This document shows positions 34,685-43,352 of a stretch of DNA of 64,000 nt, one piece after another. The position numbers and the translations under genes are program-made. The notes below the pieces were generated by a model that did no database searches, was not told the origin of the DNA, and saw only the letters and a program-made list of their open reading frames with translations. The stretch's first letter is position 1. Every line of letters starts with the position of its first letter. This DNA is from JABCPE02 sp963506915 (lineage in GTDB: Bacteria; Bacteroidota; Bacteroidia; Flavobacteriales; Weeksellaceae). The DNA lies in assembly GCA_963506915.1 (NCBI GenBank), contig CAUORE010000002.1, forward strand, positions 34,303 to 98,302, read 5' to 3'.

Positions 34685-35156
34685 TTATTTAACCGTTATC
34701 TTGACAGGCACATAATACTTATCTCTAACTTTTTCCCCCTTTACTTCAGCTGGAATCCATTTGGTCTGTATGGATTTCACCGCTCTTTCTATCTCTTTAT
34801 TAAAAGATTGATTTTCTCCTTTTGCTGAAATATTGGATAGTGATCCATCTGGCTCCACGATAAATTTTACAGTTGTCATCAGCTGGATATCAGGTGTAGA
34901 TTTGTTTTGTAAAATCATCTGTTGGATTTTCTTTACATATTCTATAGGCAAATGTTGATATGGATTTACCTTATCAATATTGAATTTTGATGCGACTAAC
35001 TGGCGAAATCCATTAATTCCTCCATCTGGAAAATCTGGGGCAATAGTGACAGGGTAATTTGCTGTTTTCTCTAGCTTTGCCTTGGGTGTTTCCTGTGCAC
35101 AAGCCATTCCAAAAAAACAAAACAGCCACTAAAACAAATAATTTTAAAAATCTCAT
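34685..35156 (-). pseudogene. Exported TonB-C-like protein, frameshifted in its signal peptide
   Basis: The mature part (34685-35107) reads MACAQETPKAKLEKTANYPV and then resembles a TonB C-terminal/energy-transducer domain: LMTTVKFIVEPDGSLSNISA, EIERAVKSIQTKWIPAEVKG and YYVPVKITVK. The natural start is at 35156: MRFLKLFVLVAVLF would join to GMACAQ as a signal peptide with an ACA|Q cleavage site. The minus-strand run of seven T (35111-35117) breaks the frame, and six would restore it. Either a real null or phase-variable allele, or a sequencing error. Without the signal peptide the protein would stay in the cytosol. Confidence 0.7.
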
Positions 35157-35280
35157 AAACTAATATTTTTCTTCAGAGATAAGACATTTGCCCCAAATAT
35201 TTTGTTGTTTGATTATATTAAATTAACTAGAATTTTATTTGTCATTAAACCAAAATTTAACTCATTACATAGGATTTTCT

Positions 35281-35288
35281 TATCTTTG
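35281..35288 (+). promoter_or_regulatory. -7 box of prfA
   Basis: TAtcTTTG located 18 bases before the prfA ATG; -33 element not obvious. Confidence 0.55.
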
Positions 35289-35306
35289 CCCATTCAAAAT
35301 TAAATA

Positions 35307-36383
35307 ATGGCAAATAGTTTAATACCAAAGTTACAGGCAATCAAACAAAGATATAATGAAGTAGCGGATCTAATCATCCAGCCAGATGTAATCTCTGACC
35401 AAAAAAGATATTCTTCTCTTAACAAAGAATACAGCGATTTGGGAAAAGTGGTGGCTGTTTTTGACCAATACATGAACGCTAAAAACTCCATAGAAGAAGC
35501 CGATGAAATCATCGCCACAGAATCTGATAAGGATATGATAGATTTGGCTAAAATGGAGAAGCAGGAAAGTCTGGCTCTAATCCCTAAATTGGAAGAAGAC
35601 CTGAAAATCCTTCTCATCCCGAAAGACCCAGCTGATGACAAGAATGTCATGGTAGAGCTCCGTGCAGGAACAGGCGGTGACGAGGCGGCTATTTTCGTGG
35701 AAGATGTATATAGAATGTACACTATGTATTTCAAGTCAAAAGGCTGGAGACACGAAGTTACCGACTACAACGAGGCCGCAAAAGGTTACAAGGAACTCAT
35801 CATGAGAGTAGAAGGTGAGGGTGTGTATGGAATCATGAAATTCGAGTCTGGTGTTCACCGTGTTCAGCGTGTTCCAGAGACCGAATCCCAAGGGCGAGTG
35901 CATACCTCAGCGATTACCGTAGCTGTACTACCAGAAGCAGAAGAAGTAGATGTGGAAATCAACCCAGCTGATATAGAAATGCAGACTTCGCGTTCAGGAG
36001 GAGCAGGAGGACAGAATGTAAACAAGGTAGAAACCAAAGTACAGCTGACTCACAAGCCTACAGGAATAGTGGTGGTTTGTCAGCAGGCTCGTTCTCAGTT
36101 GGCCAATAGAGAGCTAGCAATGGAAATGCTTCGTACAAAACTCTACGATATAGAACTACAAAAAGTACAAGGAGACATCGCAGCTCAGAGAAAAACCATG
36201 GTTTCTACGGGAGACCGTTCTGCAAAAATTAGAACTTACAACTATCCTCAAGGGCGTGTGACCGACCATAGAATCAATAAGTCTATTTACAATCTAGACG
36301 CCTTTATGAACGGAGATATAGAAGAAATGCTAGAAGCTCTAATCATGGCAGAAAACGCCGAAAAAATGAAAGGAGAAGATTAA
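35307..36383 (+). CDS. prfA: Peptide chain release factor 1
   Basis: 358 residues, full length. Reads UAG and UAA stop codons and releases the nascent peptide. The GGQ peptidyl-hydrolysis motif appears in RSGGAGGQNVNKVETKVQL (about 230-248). RAGTGGDEAAIF near residue 110 and the C-terminal TYNYPQGRVTDHR block are typical. Single gene with its own promoter and a bidirectional terminator shared with the bactofilin gene. Confidence 0.97.
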   Translation: MANSLIPKLQAIKQRYNEVADLIIQPDVISDQKRYSSLNKEYSDLGKVVAVFDQYMNAKNSIEEADEIIATESDKDMIDLAKMEKQESLALIPKLEEDLKILLIPKDPADDKNVMVELRAGTGGDEAAIFVEDVYRMYTMYFKSKGWRHEVTDYNEAAKGYKELIMRVEGEGVYGIMKFESGVHRVQRVPETESQGRVHTSAITVAVLPEAEEVDVEINPADIEMQTSRSGGAGGQNVNKVETKVQLTHKPTGIVVVCQQARSQLANRELAMEMLRTKLYDIELQKVQGDIAAQRKTMVSTGDRSAKIRTYNYPQGRVTDHRINKSIYNLDAFMNGDIEEMLEALIMAENAEKMKGED

Positions 36384-36387
36384 ATAT

Positions 36388-36418
36388 AAAAAGCAGTCTG
36401 TAAATGACTGCTTTTTTT
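36388..36418. terminator. Bidirectional terminator between prfA and the bactofilin gene
   Basis: 11-bp stem AAAAAGCAGTC / GACTGCTTTTT with a 7-base loop, followed by T residues. Serves both convergent genes. Confidence 0.88.
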
Positions 36419-36438
36419 GTTTTAATTTTTAAAGACGA

Positions 36439-36855
36439 TTACTCATCATCAGAAGTGGAAAGACTGCTATAGGTATTTTCCTCTATTTTCATCTTTTTGT
36501 TCCCTTCGAATCTCGCTCCTTCATGGATAATGAACGAAGCCGAGATGATGTTAGCATATACTCGTCCATTTTCGCCAATCTCTACTCTATCCGCAGAGAT
36601 ATCTCCTTTGATTTCTCCATCGATGAAGATAGAATCTGCTACGATATTTCCATTAACTTTCCCTGTCTTACCTATGTGCAGGGTGTTTTCACATTTCACA
36701 TCTCCTTCGAAGAAGCCTTCTATCTGCGTCATAGCGCTAGTTTCTATCACTCCTTTGAAGTGGGTTTCTGGAGCGATTACATTTACTCCTTTTGATGATA
36801 CATTCACACTCATTTCGTTTGATTTTTTCCCATTATTGTTAGAAAAGATTCCCAT
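36439..36855 (-). CDS. Bactofilin (polymer-forming cytoskeletal protein)
   Basis: 138 residues. The DUF583 right-handed beta-helix core spans about 25-120 with short repeated strands: VIAPETHFKGVIETS, IEGFFEGDVKCENTL, VNGNIVADSIFIDGEIKGDI and VYANIISASFIIHEGARF. Bactofilins self-assemble into membrane-bound filaments that scaffold cell-wall enzymes. Its start lies inside the preceding M23 peptidase gene (46-base overlap), and the two are functionally linked in other bacteria (BacA-LmdC, CcmA-Csd1). Confidence 0.93.
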   Translation of the reverse strand: MGIFSNNNGKKSNEMSVNVSSKGVNVIAPETHFKGVIETSAMTQIEGFFEGDVKCENTLHIGKTGKVNGNIVADSIFIDGEIKGDISADRVEIGENGRVYANIISASFIIHEGARFEGNKKMKIEENTYSSLSTSDDE

Positions 36856-37742
36856 TGTACATTTTTTTCATTGTTAAACACTATATTAAAATTACTCTTG
36901 TCCCAATTTATAAAATTTTCTGGTTCCACATGCACATTCTCATATAAAACTTCATAATGAAGATGCGGCCCTGTGGAATTACCCGAGTTCCCACCCGCGG
37001 CTATCACTTTTCCTTTTCCTACAATTTCACCCGCCGTTACATAAATCCTATCCAAATGAGCATAAAGGGTCTTAAAACCAAATGCATGCTCTATGATAAC
37101 TGTATTTCCATAACCTCCTTTTTCTCCTGCAAAAGCAATTTTCCCCATGGCTGGTGCGATGACATCATCTCCTGTATCCAGTCTCAAATCCACTCCATTA
37201 TGATGTTTTACTCCTCCACTTATTGGATGTGTTCTATTTCCAAAATTACTCGTCACTTCCAGTTCCCTCAGTAGAGGATTTCCACTTGGGATGATGTTCA
37301 ACATCAGGTTTTTTCTTTCCTCAGGAAGATTATTTATATTATCTAAAGTTAAATTTTGCAGTTCTTTCAGCTCCTCTGCTTTTTGTTTCTGCTCTGCAAG
37401 ATATTTTTTACTAAGTGTTACTAGTTCCTCATTTTTGGAAAGATAATACTGAAATTCCAGATACTGCTGGGATAAAAATCCTATCGCTCCTGCCATCACC
37501 AAAAATACAAAACCTAAAAGATATGGGCGTAGTTTTTTTAGTTTTTCTTTCCGAAGATTGGTTTGTTTTATATAGTATTTAGATTTATCATCATCTATTT
37601 CTATAACTATTTTATGCTCTATGTTTTCTTTAACCTTCAAAGGAACTTTTTTCTGTCTTTTCATGCGTTCCAGAATTTCATTCCTTTTTCTGTCTTTTGC
37701 AATGTTGAATATGTCTAATTTGTTTCCTACTTTTTCTTTCAT
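36810..37742 (-). CDS. M23 family metallopeptidase (LytM-type), bactofilin partner
   Basis: 310 residues. Cytosolic basic N-terminus, one transmembrane helix (about 72-92), a coiled-coil stalk (about 100-145), then the LytM domain. The zinc ligands are H181 and D185 (KHHNGVDL) and H262 of HLHYEV (260-265), with YAHLD near 227-231. An endopeptidase that cuts peptidoglycan cross-links. The 3' end overlaps the bactofilin gene by 46 bases in another frame, implying translational coupling. Confidence 0.93.
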   Translation of the reverse strand: MKEKVGNKLDIFNIAKDRKRNEILERMKRQKKVPLKVKENIEHKIVIEIDDDKSKYYIKQTNLRKEKLKKLRPYLLGFVFLVMAGAIGFLSQQYLEFQYYLSKNEELVTLSKKYLAEQKQKAEELKELQNLTLDNINNLPEERKNLMLNIIPSGNPLLRELEVTSNFGNRTHPISGGVKHHNGVDLRLDTGDDVIAPAMGKIAFAGEKGGYGNTVIIEHAFGFKTLYAHLDRIYVTAGEIVGKGKVIAAGGNSGNSTGPHLHYEVLYENVHVEPENFINWDKSNFNIVFNNEKNVQWESFLTIMGKNQTK

Positions 37743-37820
37743 TAGTTATTAAAATTTTTATTTCAGCATAAAACAAACCTCCTTCAAAAAATTAACTCAT
37801 TTTTAATCTCAATATAACTT

Positions 37821-38627
37821 TTACCATCCGCCGCTAGCTCCACCGCCGCCGAATGTACCACCGCCACCAAAACCGCCGAAGCCACCGCCAGAACTTCCCC
37901 CACCAGAAGATGGGAAGCCCCAAAATGTACCAGGGAAACTGCTTGGCCCCCTGCGGGAAATAATAACATCATCAAAGGTATTATATCCGCCACCTCGTCC
38001 ACCGCCGCCTTTGTTGCCATATTTGATTAAAATTATCATTATTACGATAAAGGCAACAAAAATCAAAACAGCCACCATTGCAAAATCTCCTTCTTCTTTT
38101 TTCTTTTTCTGTGGTTTAAATTTCCCCTGTGTAGCTTCCATCAAGGCATTTACCCCTTCATCTATTCCTTCATACCATTTCCCTTGTTTAAATTTGGGAA
38201 TGATAAGATAATCTATAATCTGCCCTGCAACAGAGGCTGTCAGGTATTTTTCCACAGCCCTCCCCTGCTGTATGGAAATTTGTCTGTCTTCGATAGCAAT
38301 CAGAAAAACAACTCCATTGTCCACTCCCTTTTTTCCAATTCCCCAAGTCTGCCCAAATCTAGTAGCGAGAAAGTTAATATCCTCCCCCTTCGTAGAAGGA
38401 ATGATAACCACCTCTATTTCCGTAGATGTGCTATCCTCAAATTTTATCAACTTCTGATTCAGCAGTTCCTTTTCCTCCGAAGAAAGAAGCCCCGCCTCAT
38501 CATACACAGGATAAAGCACTTTCGGTTTTTCAGGAATAGTATACTGAGCCGAAAGACTGCTACCTACACTAAGCAACAAAACCCATATAAAATTTCTAAG
38601 AAAATGTAATATCATCTGGTAATTCAT
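37821..38627 (-). CDS. TPM-domain protein, YgcG-like with glycine-rich tail
   Basis: 268 residues from ATG at 38627 (MNYQMILHFLRNFIW); an in-frame GTG at 38642 and an ATG at 38615 are alternatives. Signal peptide ends near SAQ. The TPM_phosphatase (DUF477) domain covers about 30-160 (YPVYDEAGLLSSEEKELLNQ, STEIEVVIIPSTKG). A transmembrane segment follows (about 182-202), then a Gly/Ser-rich tail with FGGFGGGGTFGGGGASGGW. Overlaps the preceding TPM gene by 32 bases. Role in this cluster is unknown; TPM domains have been linked to membrane-protein quality control. Confidence 0.85.
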   Translation of the reverse strand: MNYQMILHFLRNFIWVLLLSVGSSLSAQYTIPEKPKVLYPVYDEAGLLSSEEKELLNQKLIKFEDSTSTEIEVVIIPSTKGEDINFLATRFGQTWGIGKKGVDNGVVFLIAIEDRQISIQQGRAVEKYLTASVAGQIIDYLIIPKFKQGKWYEGIDEGVNALMEATQGKFKPQKKKKEEGDFAMVAVLIFVAFIVIMIILIKYGNKGGGGRGGGYNTFDDVIISRRGPSSFPGTFWGFPSSGGGSSGGGFGGFGGGGTFGGGGASGGW

Positions 38628-39021
38628 TTGGGTTTTCCTCACCGACAGGAAAATATTTTTTCAGTTCTATTCCTGTCGCTAAAATGCCATTTTTCAATCC
38701 TTGCAAATAGTCACCTTTCGCAAAATCTGCCACCATCTCGGCATGAATTTTATCCCAAAAACTCTGGCATACTTTCTCATGGATACCTTTGTCTCCGATG
38801 ATGCTCAGATATTTTTGAGCAAAATTAACATGAAAAAGGACAGCATTTCTATCCTTGGTTTCATGCATCTGCAATTTCTCAAAAACCTCCCATGCCACAC
38901 GCTCACTCTCCTGCTCTGTGGAAGAATCTATATGCACACGAATCTCTCCCGTGGAGTGGTTTTCCGCAGTTTTTATAGCTTCCACCAAAGCCGAAACATC
39001 AGTGTCTGAGAGATGGTTCAT
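38596..39021 (-). CDS. Cytosolic TPM-domain protein
   Basis: 141 residues without a signal peptide or membrane helix. TPM motifs: AENHSTGEIRVHIDSSTEQE, RNAVLFHVNFAQKYLSIIGD and GIHEKVCQSFWDKI. It lies 5 bases after lemA and overlaps the YgcG-like gene, so LemA, TPM and TPM-Gly are one operon, an arrangement frequent in Bacteroidota. Confidence 0.88.
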   Translation of the reverse strand: MNHLSDTDVSALVEAIKTAENHSTGEIRVHIDSSTEQESERVAWEVFEKLQMHETKDRNAVLFHVNFAQKYLSIIGDKGIHEKVCQSFWDKIHAEMVADFAKGDYLQGLKNGILATGIELKKYFPVGEENPNELPDDITFS

Positions 39022-39026
39022 CTTTT

Positions 39027-39641
39027 TTAGTCTTTAAATACCTCTGGCGCTTTAGAAGCTCCTTCGTCAGCTTTGAAATAAGGTTTTGCTTTAAATTTAG
39101 AAAACATCGCAACTATTAGACTTGTAGGGAAAGTCTCTACTTTATTATTAAATGCTGTTACAGCATCATTATAATAAACTGTTTCCGTTCTGATGCTGTT
39201 CTCTATGGCAATATATTCTCTTTGGAAGTTGATATACTGCTGGTCAGCCTTTAAGTCTGGATATTGCTCTGCTACCATCATCAATCTACCTAATGAACTA
39301 CTCAGTTCCCCTTGTGCTTTCTGGAACTTCGCCATGTCTTCTTCCGTCATATTGGTAGGGTCTATAGTAATTTGGGTAGCTTTAGACCTCGCCTCTACTA
39401 CTTTAGTTAAGGTTTCCTGCTCGAATTTTGCATAAGATTTTACTGTATTTTGTAGATTTGGAATCAGGTTTGCTCTTTTTTGATAAACTGTCTCTACATT
39501 AGACCATTTATTGAGAACATTATTATTCTCTTGGACTAGACCATTGTACTTTCCTACTCCCCAAAATCCTACCACTGCAACAAGCACAATAATGACGATA
39601 AGTCCCACTAATCCTATTCCAAAACACCCTTTGTTATTCAT
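39027..39641 (-). CDS. lemA: LemA family membrane protein
   Basis: 204 residues. N-terminal transmembrane helix (about 7-27, a signal anchor with GLVGLIVIIVLVAVVGFWGV), then the LemA helical domain: YNGLVQENNNVLNKWSNVETVYQKRANLIPNL, DLKADQQYINFQREYIAIENSI and YNDAVTAFNNKVETFPTSLI. Exposes a helical domain outside the inner membrane. Function not established. First gene of the LemA-TPM-TPM operon. Confidence 0.93.
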   Translation of the reverse strand: MNNKGCFGIGLVGLIVIIVLVAVVGFWGVGKYNGLVQENNNVLNKWSNVETVYQKRANLIPNLQNTVKSYAKFEQETLTKVVEARSKATQITIDPTNMTEEDMAKFQKAQGELSSSLGRLMMVAEQYPDLKADQQYINFQREYIAIENSIRTETVYYNDAVTAFNNKVETFPTSLIVAMFSKFKAKPYFKADEGASKAPEVFKD

Positions 39642-39699
39642 TGTTTTTCTTACTTTATTTGGTTAAACAGATATCAAAGTTACAAAAAAATTTATAATA

Positions 39700-40926
39700 T
39701 CATATATATGACCTGATTTTCTGTAAAATAGTTTCAGTCGCATTAGGTTGAGAATTTACAAAACCTCTTGCTTTTTCAGACATTTCTTGCAGGTGTGTTT
39801 TATCTTTCAGTAGTTGCACAATAAATTCTGAAGCCTCTTTTTCATTCTCAAAAGATTTCCCTCCATTGGCTCTGATAAGGTTGTCCGCTTCTGGATTTTT
39901 TTTGTAATGATTTCCAAATATCACGGGCACACCAAAAGTAGCCGCCTCTAAAATATTATGCAGTCCCTTGTCATGAAAACCGCCTCCCACAACCGCTAAA
40001 TCAGCATAAGAATAAATTTTAGAAAGAAGTCCTATGCTGTCTATTATCAGGATTTTAGCTGATTTTTCTTGTGCGTTTTTGGTTTTCCATTCAGAATATT
40101 TCAAAATTTGTTTCTCGTTTTGAAACTCAATATTTCGCTTAATATCATGCGGTGTGATGATGATTTTAGCCTCTATTTTATCGGCGATTTCATCAGCTAT
40201 TTTTTCTTCCGATTTCCAAGAACTTCCAAAAACCACAAGCGGCTTATCTCCTTTGAATTCTTGGATAAATTCCACAAAATTATCCCGATTTTGAATCTGT
40301 TTTACTCGGTCAAAACGGGTATCTCCAGAAATAGAAGACTGCACCAATCCTATATTTTTGGCAAGCTGCTCCGAGTGTGCCGTCTGATGAAAGAACCAAT
40401 CTACATTTTTTTTTAGCTCGTTTACGAACCACTTTCCATAAGGTTTGAAAAAAATCTGCTTTTCATAAAACAATGCCGAAACCACAAAAATCTTCGTTCC
40501 CTTTCTGTGCAGTTCACGAAAAAGATGATACCAAAAATCGTATTTTACGGTAAAGAAAATTCTGGTGTCAAACTGGGAAATAAACTCCTGTATTGTAGAT
40601 TTTTTATCAAACGGAAGATAGCACACTGCATCGGCAATATGCTGTTTTTTGACTACATTTTCGTAGCCAGATGGAGAAAAAAAAGTTACTAAAATTTTAT
40701 AGTCTGGGTATTCGTTTTTTAGTTTTTCTAAGACAGGAAGCCCCTGCTCATACTCCCCAAGACTTGCCGAGTGCATCCATATCACTTTCTGATTTTTCAG
40801 CTTTTCCTGAACTATTTTCAGGCTTTCTTTTCGTCCATCCACTCCTTTTTTGGCTTTTTCATTAAACCACGAAAAAACTTTTAATCCAAAAGAAAGCAGA
40901 CAAATAAAAAGGTTGTAAAAAATCAT
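39700..40926 (-). CDS. waaA: 3-deoxy-D-manno-octulosonic acid transferase
   Basis: 408 residues. Inner-membrane-anchored GT-B enzyme that adds Kdo to lipid A. One N-terminal hydrophobic segment (about 2-20), then WMHSASLGEYEQG around 50-62 (general-base Glu), VVFGSSWKSEEKI near 230 and the C-terminal nucleotide-sugar site VVGGGFHDKGLHNILEAATFGVPVIFG. Length normal. Follows the NlpC/P60 gene by 3 bases. Confidence 0.95.
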   Translation of the reverse strand: MIFYNLFICLLSFGLKVFSWFNEKAKKGVDGRKESLKIVQEKLKNQKVIWMHSASLGEYEQGLPVLEKLKNEYPDYKILVTFFSPSGYENVVKKQHIADAVCYLPFDKKSTIQEFISQFDTRIFFTVKYDFWYHLFRELHRKGTKIFVVSALFYEKQIFFKPYGKWFVNELKKNVDWFFHQTAHSEQLAKNIGLVQSSISGDTRFDRVKQIQNRDNFVEFIQEFKGDKPLVVFGSSWKSEEKIADEIADKIEAKIIITPHDIKRNIEFQNEKQILKYSEWKTKNAQEKSAKILIIDSIGLLSKIYSYADLAVVGGGFHDKGLHNILEAATFGVPVIFGNHYKKNPEADNLIRANGGKSFENEKEASEFIVQLLKDKTHLQEMSEKARGFVNSQPNATETILQKIRSYI

Positions 40927-40929
40927 TTC

Positions 40930-41658
40930 TTATGGGTTTGGGCAAATTCTTTTCACAAATCTCAGTTTGTGCGTGTGTTTGTTTTGGTCTTTGTTAAAAA
41001 TCCCTATGCAGTCTAGATCATCTATTCGCACTTTTCCGTGGGCGTGGATGATTTTCTGATTTTCCAACATGATTCCCACATGGATAATTCTGCCTTCTTC
41101 ATTCTCAAAAAACGCCAAATCGCCAACTTCAGCTTCTTCGATAAAATCCAAAACCTCTCCCAGCTCAGCCTGCTGATATGCATCACGCGGCAATTGAATG
41201 CCATTCACTTTATAAACAATCTGGGTAAAACCACTGCAATCTATCCCAAAAAAACTTCTCCCACCCCACAGATAGGGAACATTTAGAAATTCTAAGGCTG
41301 TTTTTTTTAGGTTTTCTTTATCAAAGTTTTTATTTGTATCTTCTTGATTATCAGTATCTATTTCAGAACCTATGGAAAGAAGCGTTTTTTCTCCATTATG
41401 CTGATAATTTATAAAATTCTCCGTGACAGTTTTTGTTTTTCTTTTGGTAAAATCGGCATCAGAAATCGGTGAAACCTGCTTGGTATCCACCCAGCCTTCA
41501 TATCCATCAAAATGAATTTTTATCTTCGTCCAGTTTTTATCCACCTCTAAAATATCACAACTCTCGCCAAACAAAAGCTGAGTCACGATTTCGGCTCTGT
41601 CTGAGTTTTCCGCCCTCACAGGAACTACTGACACACTGGCAATGGCTTTCATTATCAT
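40930..41658 (-). CDS. C40 family peptidase with SH3 domain (NlpC/P60)
   Basis: 242 residues. N-terminal SH3-like domain (about 5-65, with GYEGWVDTKQV), a linker, and the NlpC/P60 catalytic domain from about 118. Active-site Cys141 in the DCSGF motif, catalytic His193 in IIHVGI, and H205 in IIHAHG. Predicted gamma-D-glutamyl-diaminopimelate endopeptidase. No obvious signal peptide, so it may act on recycled muropeptides in the cytosol. Overlap-range spacing (3 bases) to waaA; alternative start at 41652. Confidence 0.93.
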   Translation of the reverse strand: MIMKAIASVSVVPVRAENSDRAEIVTQLLFGESCDILEVDKNWTKIKIHFDGYEGWVDTKQVSPISDADFTKRKTKTVTENFINYQHNGEKTLLSIGSEIDTDNQEDTNKNFDKENLKKTALEFLNVPYLWGGRSFFGIDCSGFTQIVYKVNGIQLPRDAYQQAELGEVLDFIEEAEVGDLAFFENEEGRIIHVGIMLENQKIIHAHGKVRIDDLDCIGIFNKDQNKHTHKLRFVKRICPNP

Positions 41659-41695
41659 AATTTTTTATTTATCACTAAACTCACCTTCTAAAATA

Positions 41696-42343
41696 TTATT
41701 TCTTTCGGATGAGATTTATTCCATCTCGCAAAGGTAGTATAAGATTTTCAAAATCATCATCTTTGGAGACTATTTCGTTTAGTTCTTTTATTTTTTTGGT
41801 CATTTTGCTCTTTGGATTTTCCTCTAAAACTTTGCCATACCAAAGAACATTATCAAACAGCACCACGCCACCACTTCTGAGTCTGGGTTTTATCAAATTG
41901 AGATAATCCACATACGCCGCCTTGTTCCCATCTATAAAAACCAAATCATACATTTCATCCGTGTTTTGGAGAAATTCTCTTCCATCTTGAAGACAGAAAT
42001 TTATTTTCTCTGCAAAATCACTTTCTGCAAAATATTTCTTGGGCAAATAGGACAATTCTTCATTGATATCCAGCGTCGTTATTTTTCCATTCTCAGCCAG
42101 TCCCTCAGCTAGACAAAGCGTGGCATAGCCTGTGAAAGTTCCTATTTCTAAAACATTTTTAGGCGACAAAAGTTTAGAAATAATCGCCAAAAAACGCCCC
42201 TGCTGTTTCCCTGAAATCATATGCGGCTGCTCTGTCACACGATAGGTTTCCTCTCTCAATCTTGCCAAAATTTCTGGTTCCTGAGAGCAGTATTTCTCCA
42301 AATAATCATCCATTTCTGGACTCAATTCACCAAAAAAACTCAT
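41696..42343 (-). CDS. SAM-dependent O-methyltransferase (caffeoyl-CoA-type fold)
   Basis: 215 residues. Class I methyltransferase with LEIGTFTGYATLCLAEGL (about 61-78) for SAM binding and LVFIDGNKAAYVDYLNL plus VVLFDNVLWYGKV for metal and substrate. Homologues methylate catechol-like compounds or RNA; substrate unknown. A -7 box lies upstream inside the ompA terminator flank. Confidence 0.88.
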   Translation of the reverse strand: MSFFGELSPEMDDYLEKYCSQEPEILARLREETYRVTEQPHMISGKQQGRFLAIISKLLSPKNVLEIGTFTGYATLCLAEGLAENGKITTLDINEELSYLPKKYFAESDFAEKINFCLQDGREFLQNTDEMYDLVFIDGNKAAYVDYLNLIKPRLRSGGVVLFDNVLWYGKVLEENPKSKMTKKIKELNEIVSKDDDFENLILPLRDGINLIRKK

Positions 42344-42363
42344 TCCTCTAATGATTTATGCGT

Positions 42364-42371
42364 CAAAAATA
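42364..42371 (-). promoter_or_regulatory. -7 box of the O-methyltransferase gene
   Basis: Minus-strand TAttTTTG, 21 bases upstream of the start and directly abutting the upstream terminator hairpin. Confidence 0.5.
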
Positions 42372-42402
42372 AAAAAACCTTAGAGATTTCTAAGGTTTTT
42401 CT
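42371..42402 (-). terminator. Terminator after the OmpA-family gene
   Basis: Perfect 12-bp stem AAAAACCTTAGA / TCTAAGGTTTTT with a 4-base loop (42373-42400). T-rich 3' flank on the minus strand. Confidence 0.9.
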
Positions 42403-42416
42403 GAATTTTAATTTCA

Positions 42417-43253
42417 CTATTTTTTCACAGGAGCTACATCCATAAGTTGCATGAATTCCTCCAGCTTCGGCATGATGATAATCTCCGTTCTTCTGTTTTC
42501 TGCTCTACCAGAAACACTCATATTAGTAGATTTAGGGTTGTATTCACTTCTACCACCAGCTGTTATTCTAGATGGATTTACCCCAAATTTAGTTTGTAGG
42601 ATTTTCGCTATCGCAGTCGCTCTAAGAGCTGATAAATCCCAGTTGTCTCTCGGCAAGTTAGATGAATTTAACGGCACATTATCCGTATTTCCTTCTATCA
42701 AAACAGAGTATTTATCGTAGTCGTTGATTACTTTTGCTACTTTTCCTAGCACTTCTTGTGCAGCAGGAAGAACATTGTAATCTCCTGTTTTGTAAAGCAT
42801 TTTATCAGAAAGAGAAATCATCACCACTCCCTTCAATACTTTTACTTCTACATCTTTATCAGCTACATTGTCCAGTGAACGCTTCATTTTATTAGATAAA
42901 GCCAGATTCAAGCTGTCATTTCTAAATTTAGCATTTGTAAGCTGTTTGATATATGCATTAGAAGCATTGATTTCTCCTACCAGTTTATCGATATTAGAAG
43001 ATGATTTACCTGTATTAGACAAACATGCATCTAGAGAAGATTTTAGAGATGCACTTTGTTCTTTTAGCAAATTATTTTCGCTAAGCAAACCTGCATTTTT
43101 GGCCTTTAAATCTTGGATTTCTCTCTGTCTTTCAGCTACATTTTCTATTGCTTGTTTATAGTTGCTGTTAAGTATATCATACTGTTTTTTACTAACACAA
43201 GATGTCGCTGTAAGTGCCACCGCACTGATGACAAACATTTTCATTAATTTCAT
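42417..43253 (-). CDS. OmpA family lipoprotein
   Basis: 278 residues. Lipoprotein signal peptide with Cys near residue 19 (ATSCVSKK), a coiled-coil segment (about 25-120), then the OmpA C-terminal peptidoglycan-binding domain. The latter shows GNTDNVPL, WDLSALRATAIAKIL, RITAGGRSEYNP and ENRRTEIII. Tethers the outer membrane to peptidoglycan. A -7 box is upstream; a strong terminator follows. Confidence 0.93.
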   Translation of the reverse strand: MKLMKMFVISAVALTATSCVSKKQYDILNSNYKQAIENVAERQREIQDLKAKNAGLLSENNLLKEQSASLKSSLDACLSNTGKSSSNIDKLVGEINASNAYIKQLTNAKFRNDSLNLALSNKMKRSLDNVADKDVEVKVLKGVVMISLSDKMLYKTGDYNVLPAAQEVLGKVAKVINDYDKYSVLIEGNTDNVPLNSSNLPRDNWDLSALRATAIAKILQTKFGVNPSRITAGGRSEYNPKSTNMSVSGRAENRRTEIIIMPKLEEFMQLMDVAPVKK

Positions 43254-43281
43254 ATCATCAAAATATTTAAATTACTCCCTC

Positions 43282-43289
43282 CAAAGATA
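43282..43289 (-). promoter_or_regulatory. -7 box of the OmpA-family gene
   Basis: Minus-strand TAtcTTTG, 28 bases upstream of the start at 43253. Confidence 0.5.
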
Positions 43290-43313
43290 ACAATTTTATT
43301 TGATATAACGGAC

Positions 43314-43348
43314 TTTGTCTCTATTTATTGTTATTTTTATTACTTTTG
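43314..43348 (+). promoter_or_regulatory. Promoter of tilS
   Basis: TTTG (43314-43317), a 23-base spacer, and TActTTTG (43341-43348). The ATG is only 5 bases past the -7 box, predicting a leaderless or nearly leaderless mRNA. Confidence 0.5.
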
Positions 43349-43352
43349 TCTT

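Noticed and set aside
37784..38020. Alanine/valine-rich open frame in the glycine-rich 3' part of the TPM gene
   Set aside because: GC-rich Gly codons leave alternative frames free of stops; the TPM frame is supported by domain and operon context.
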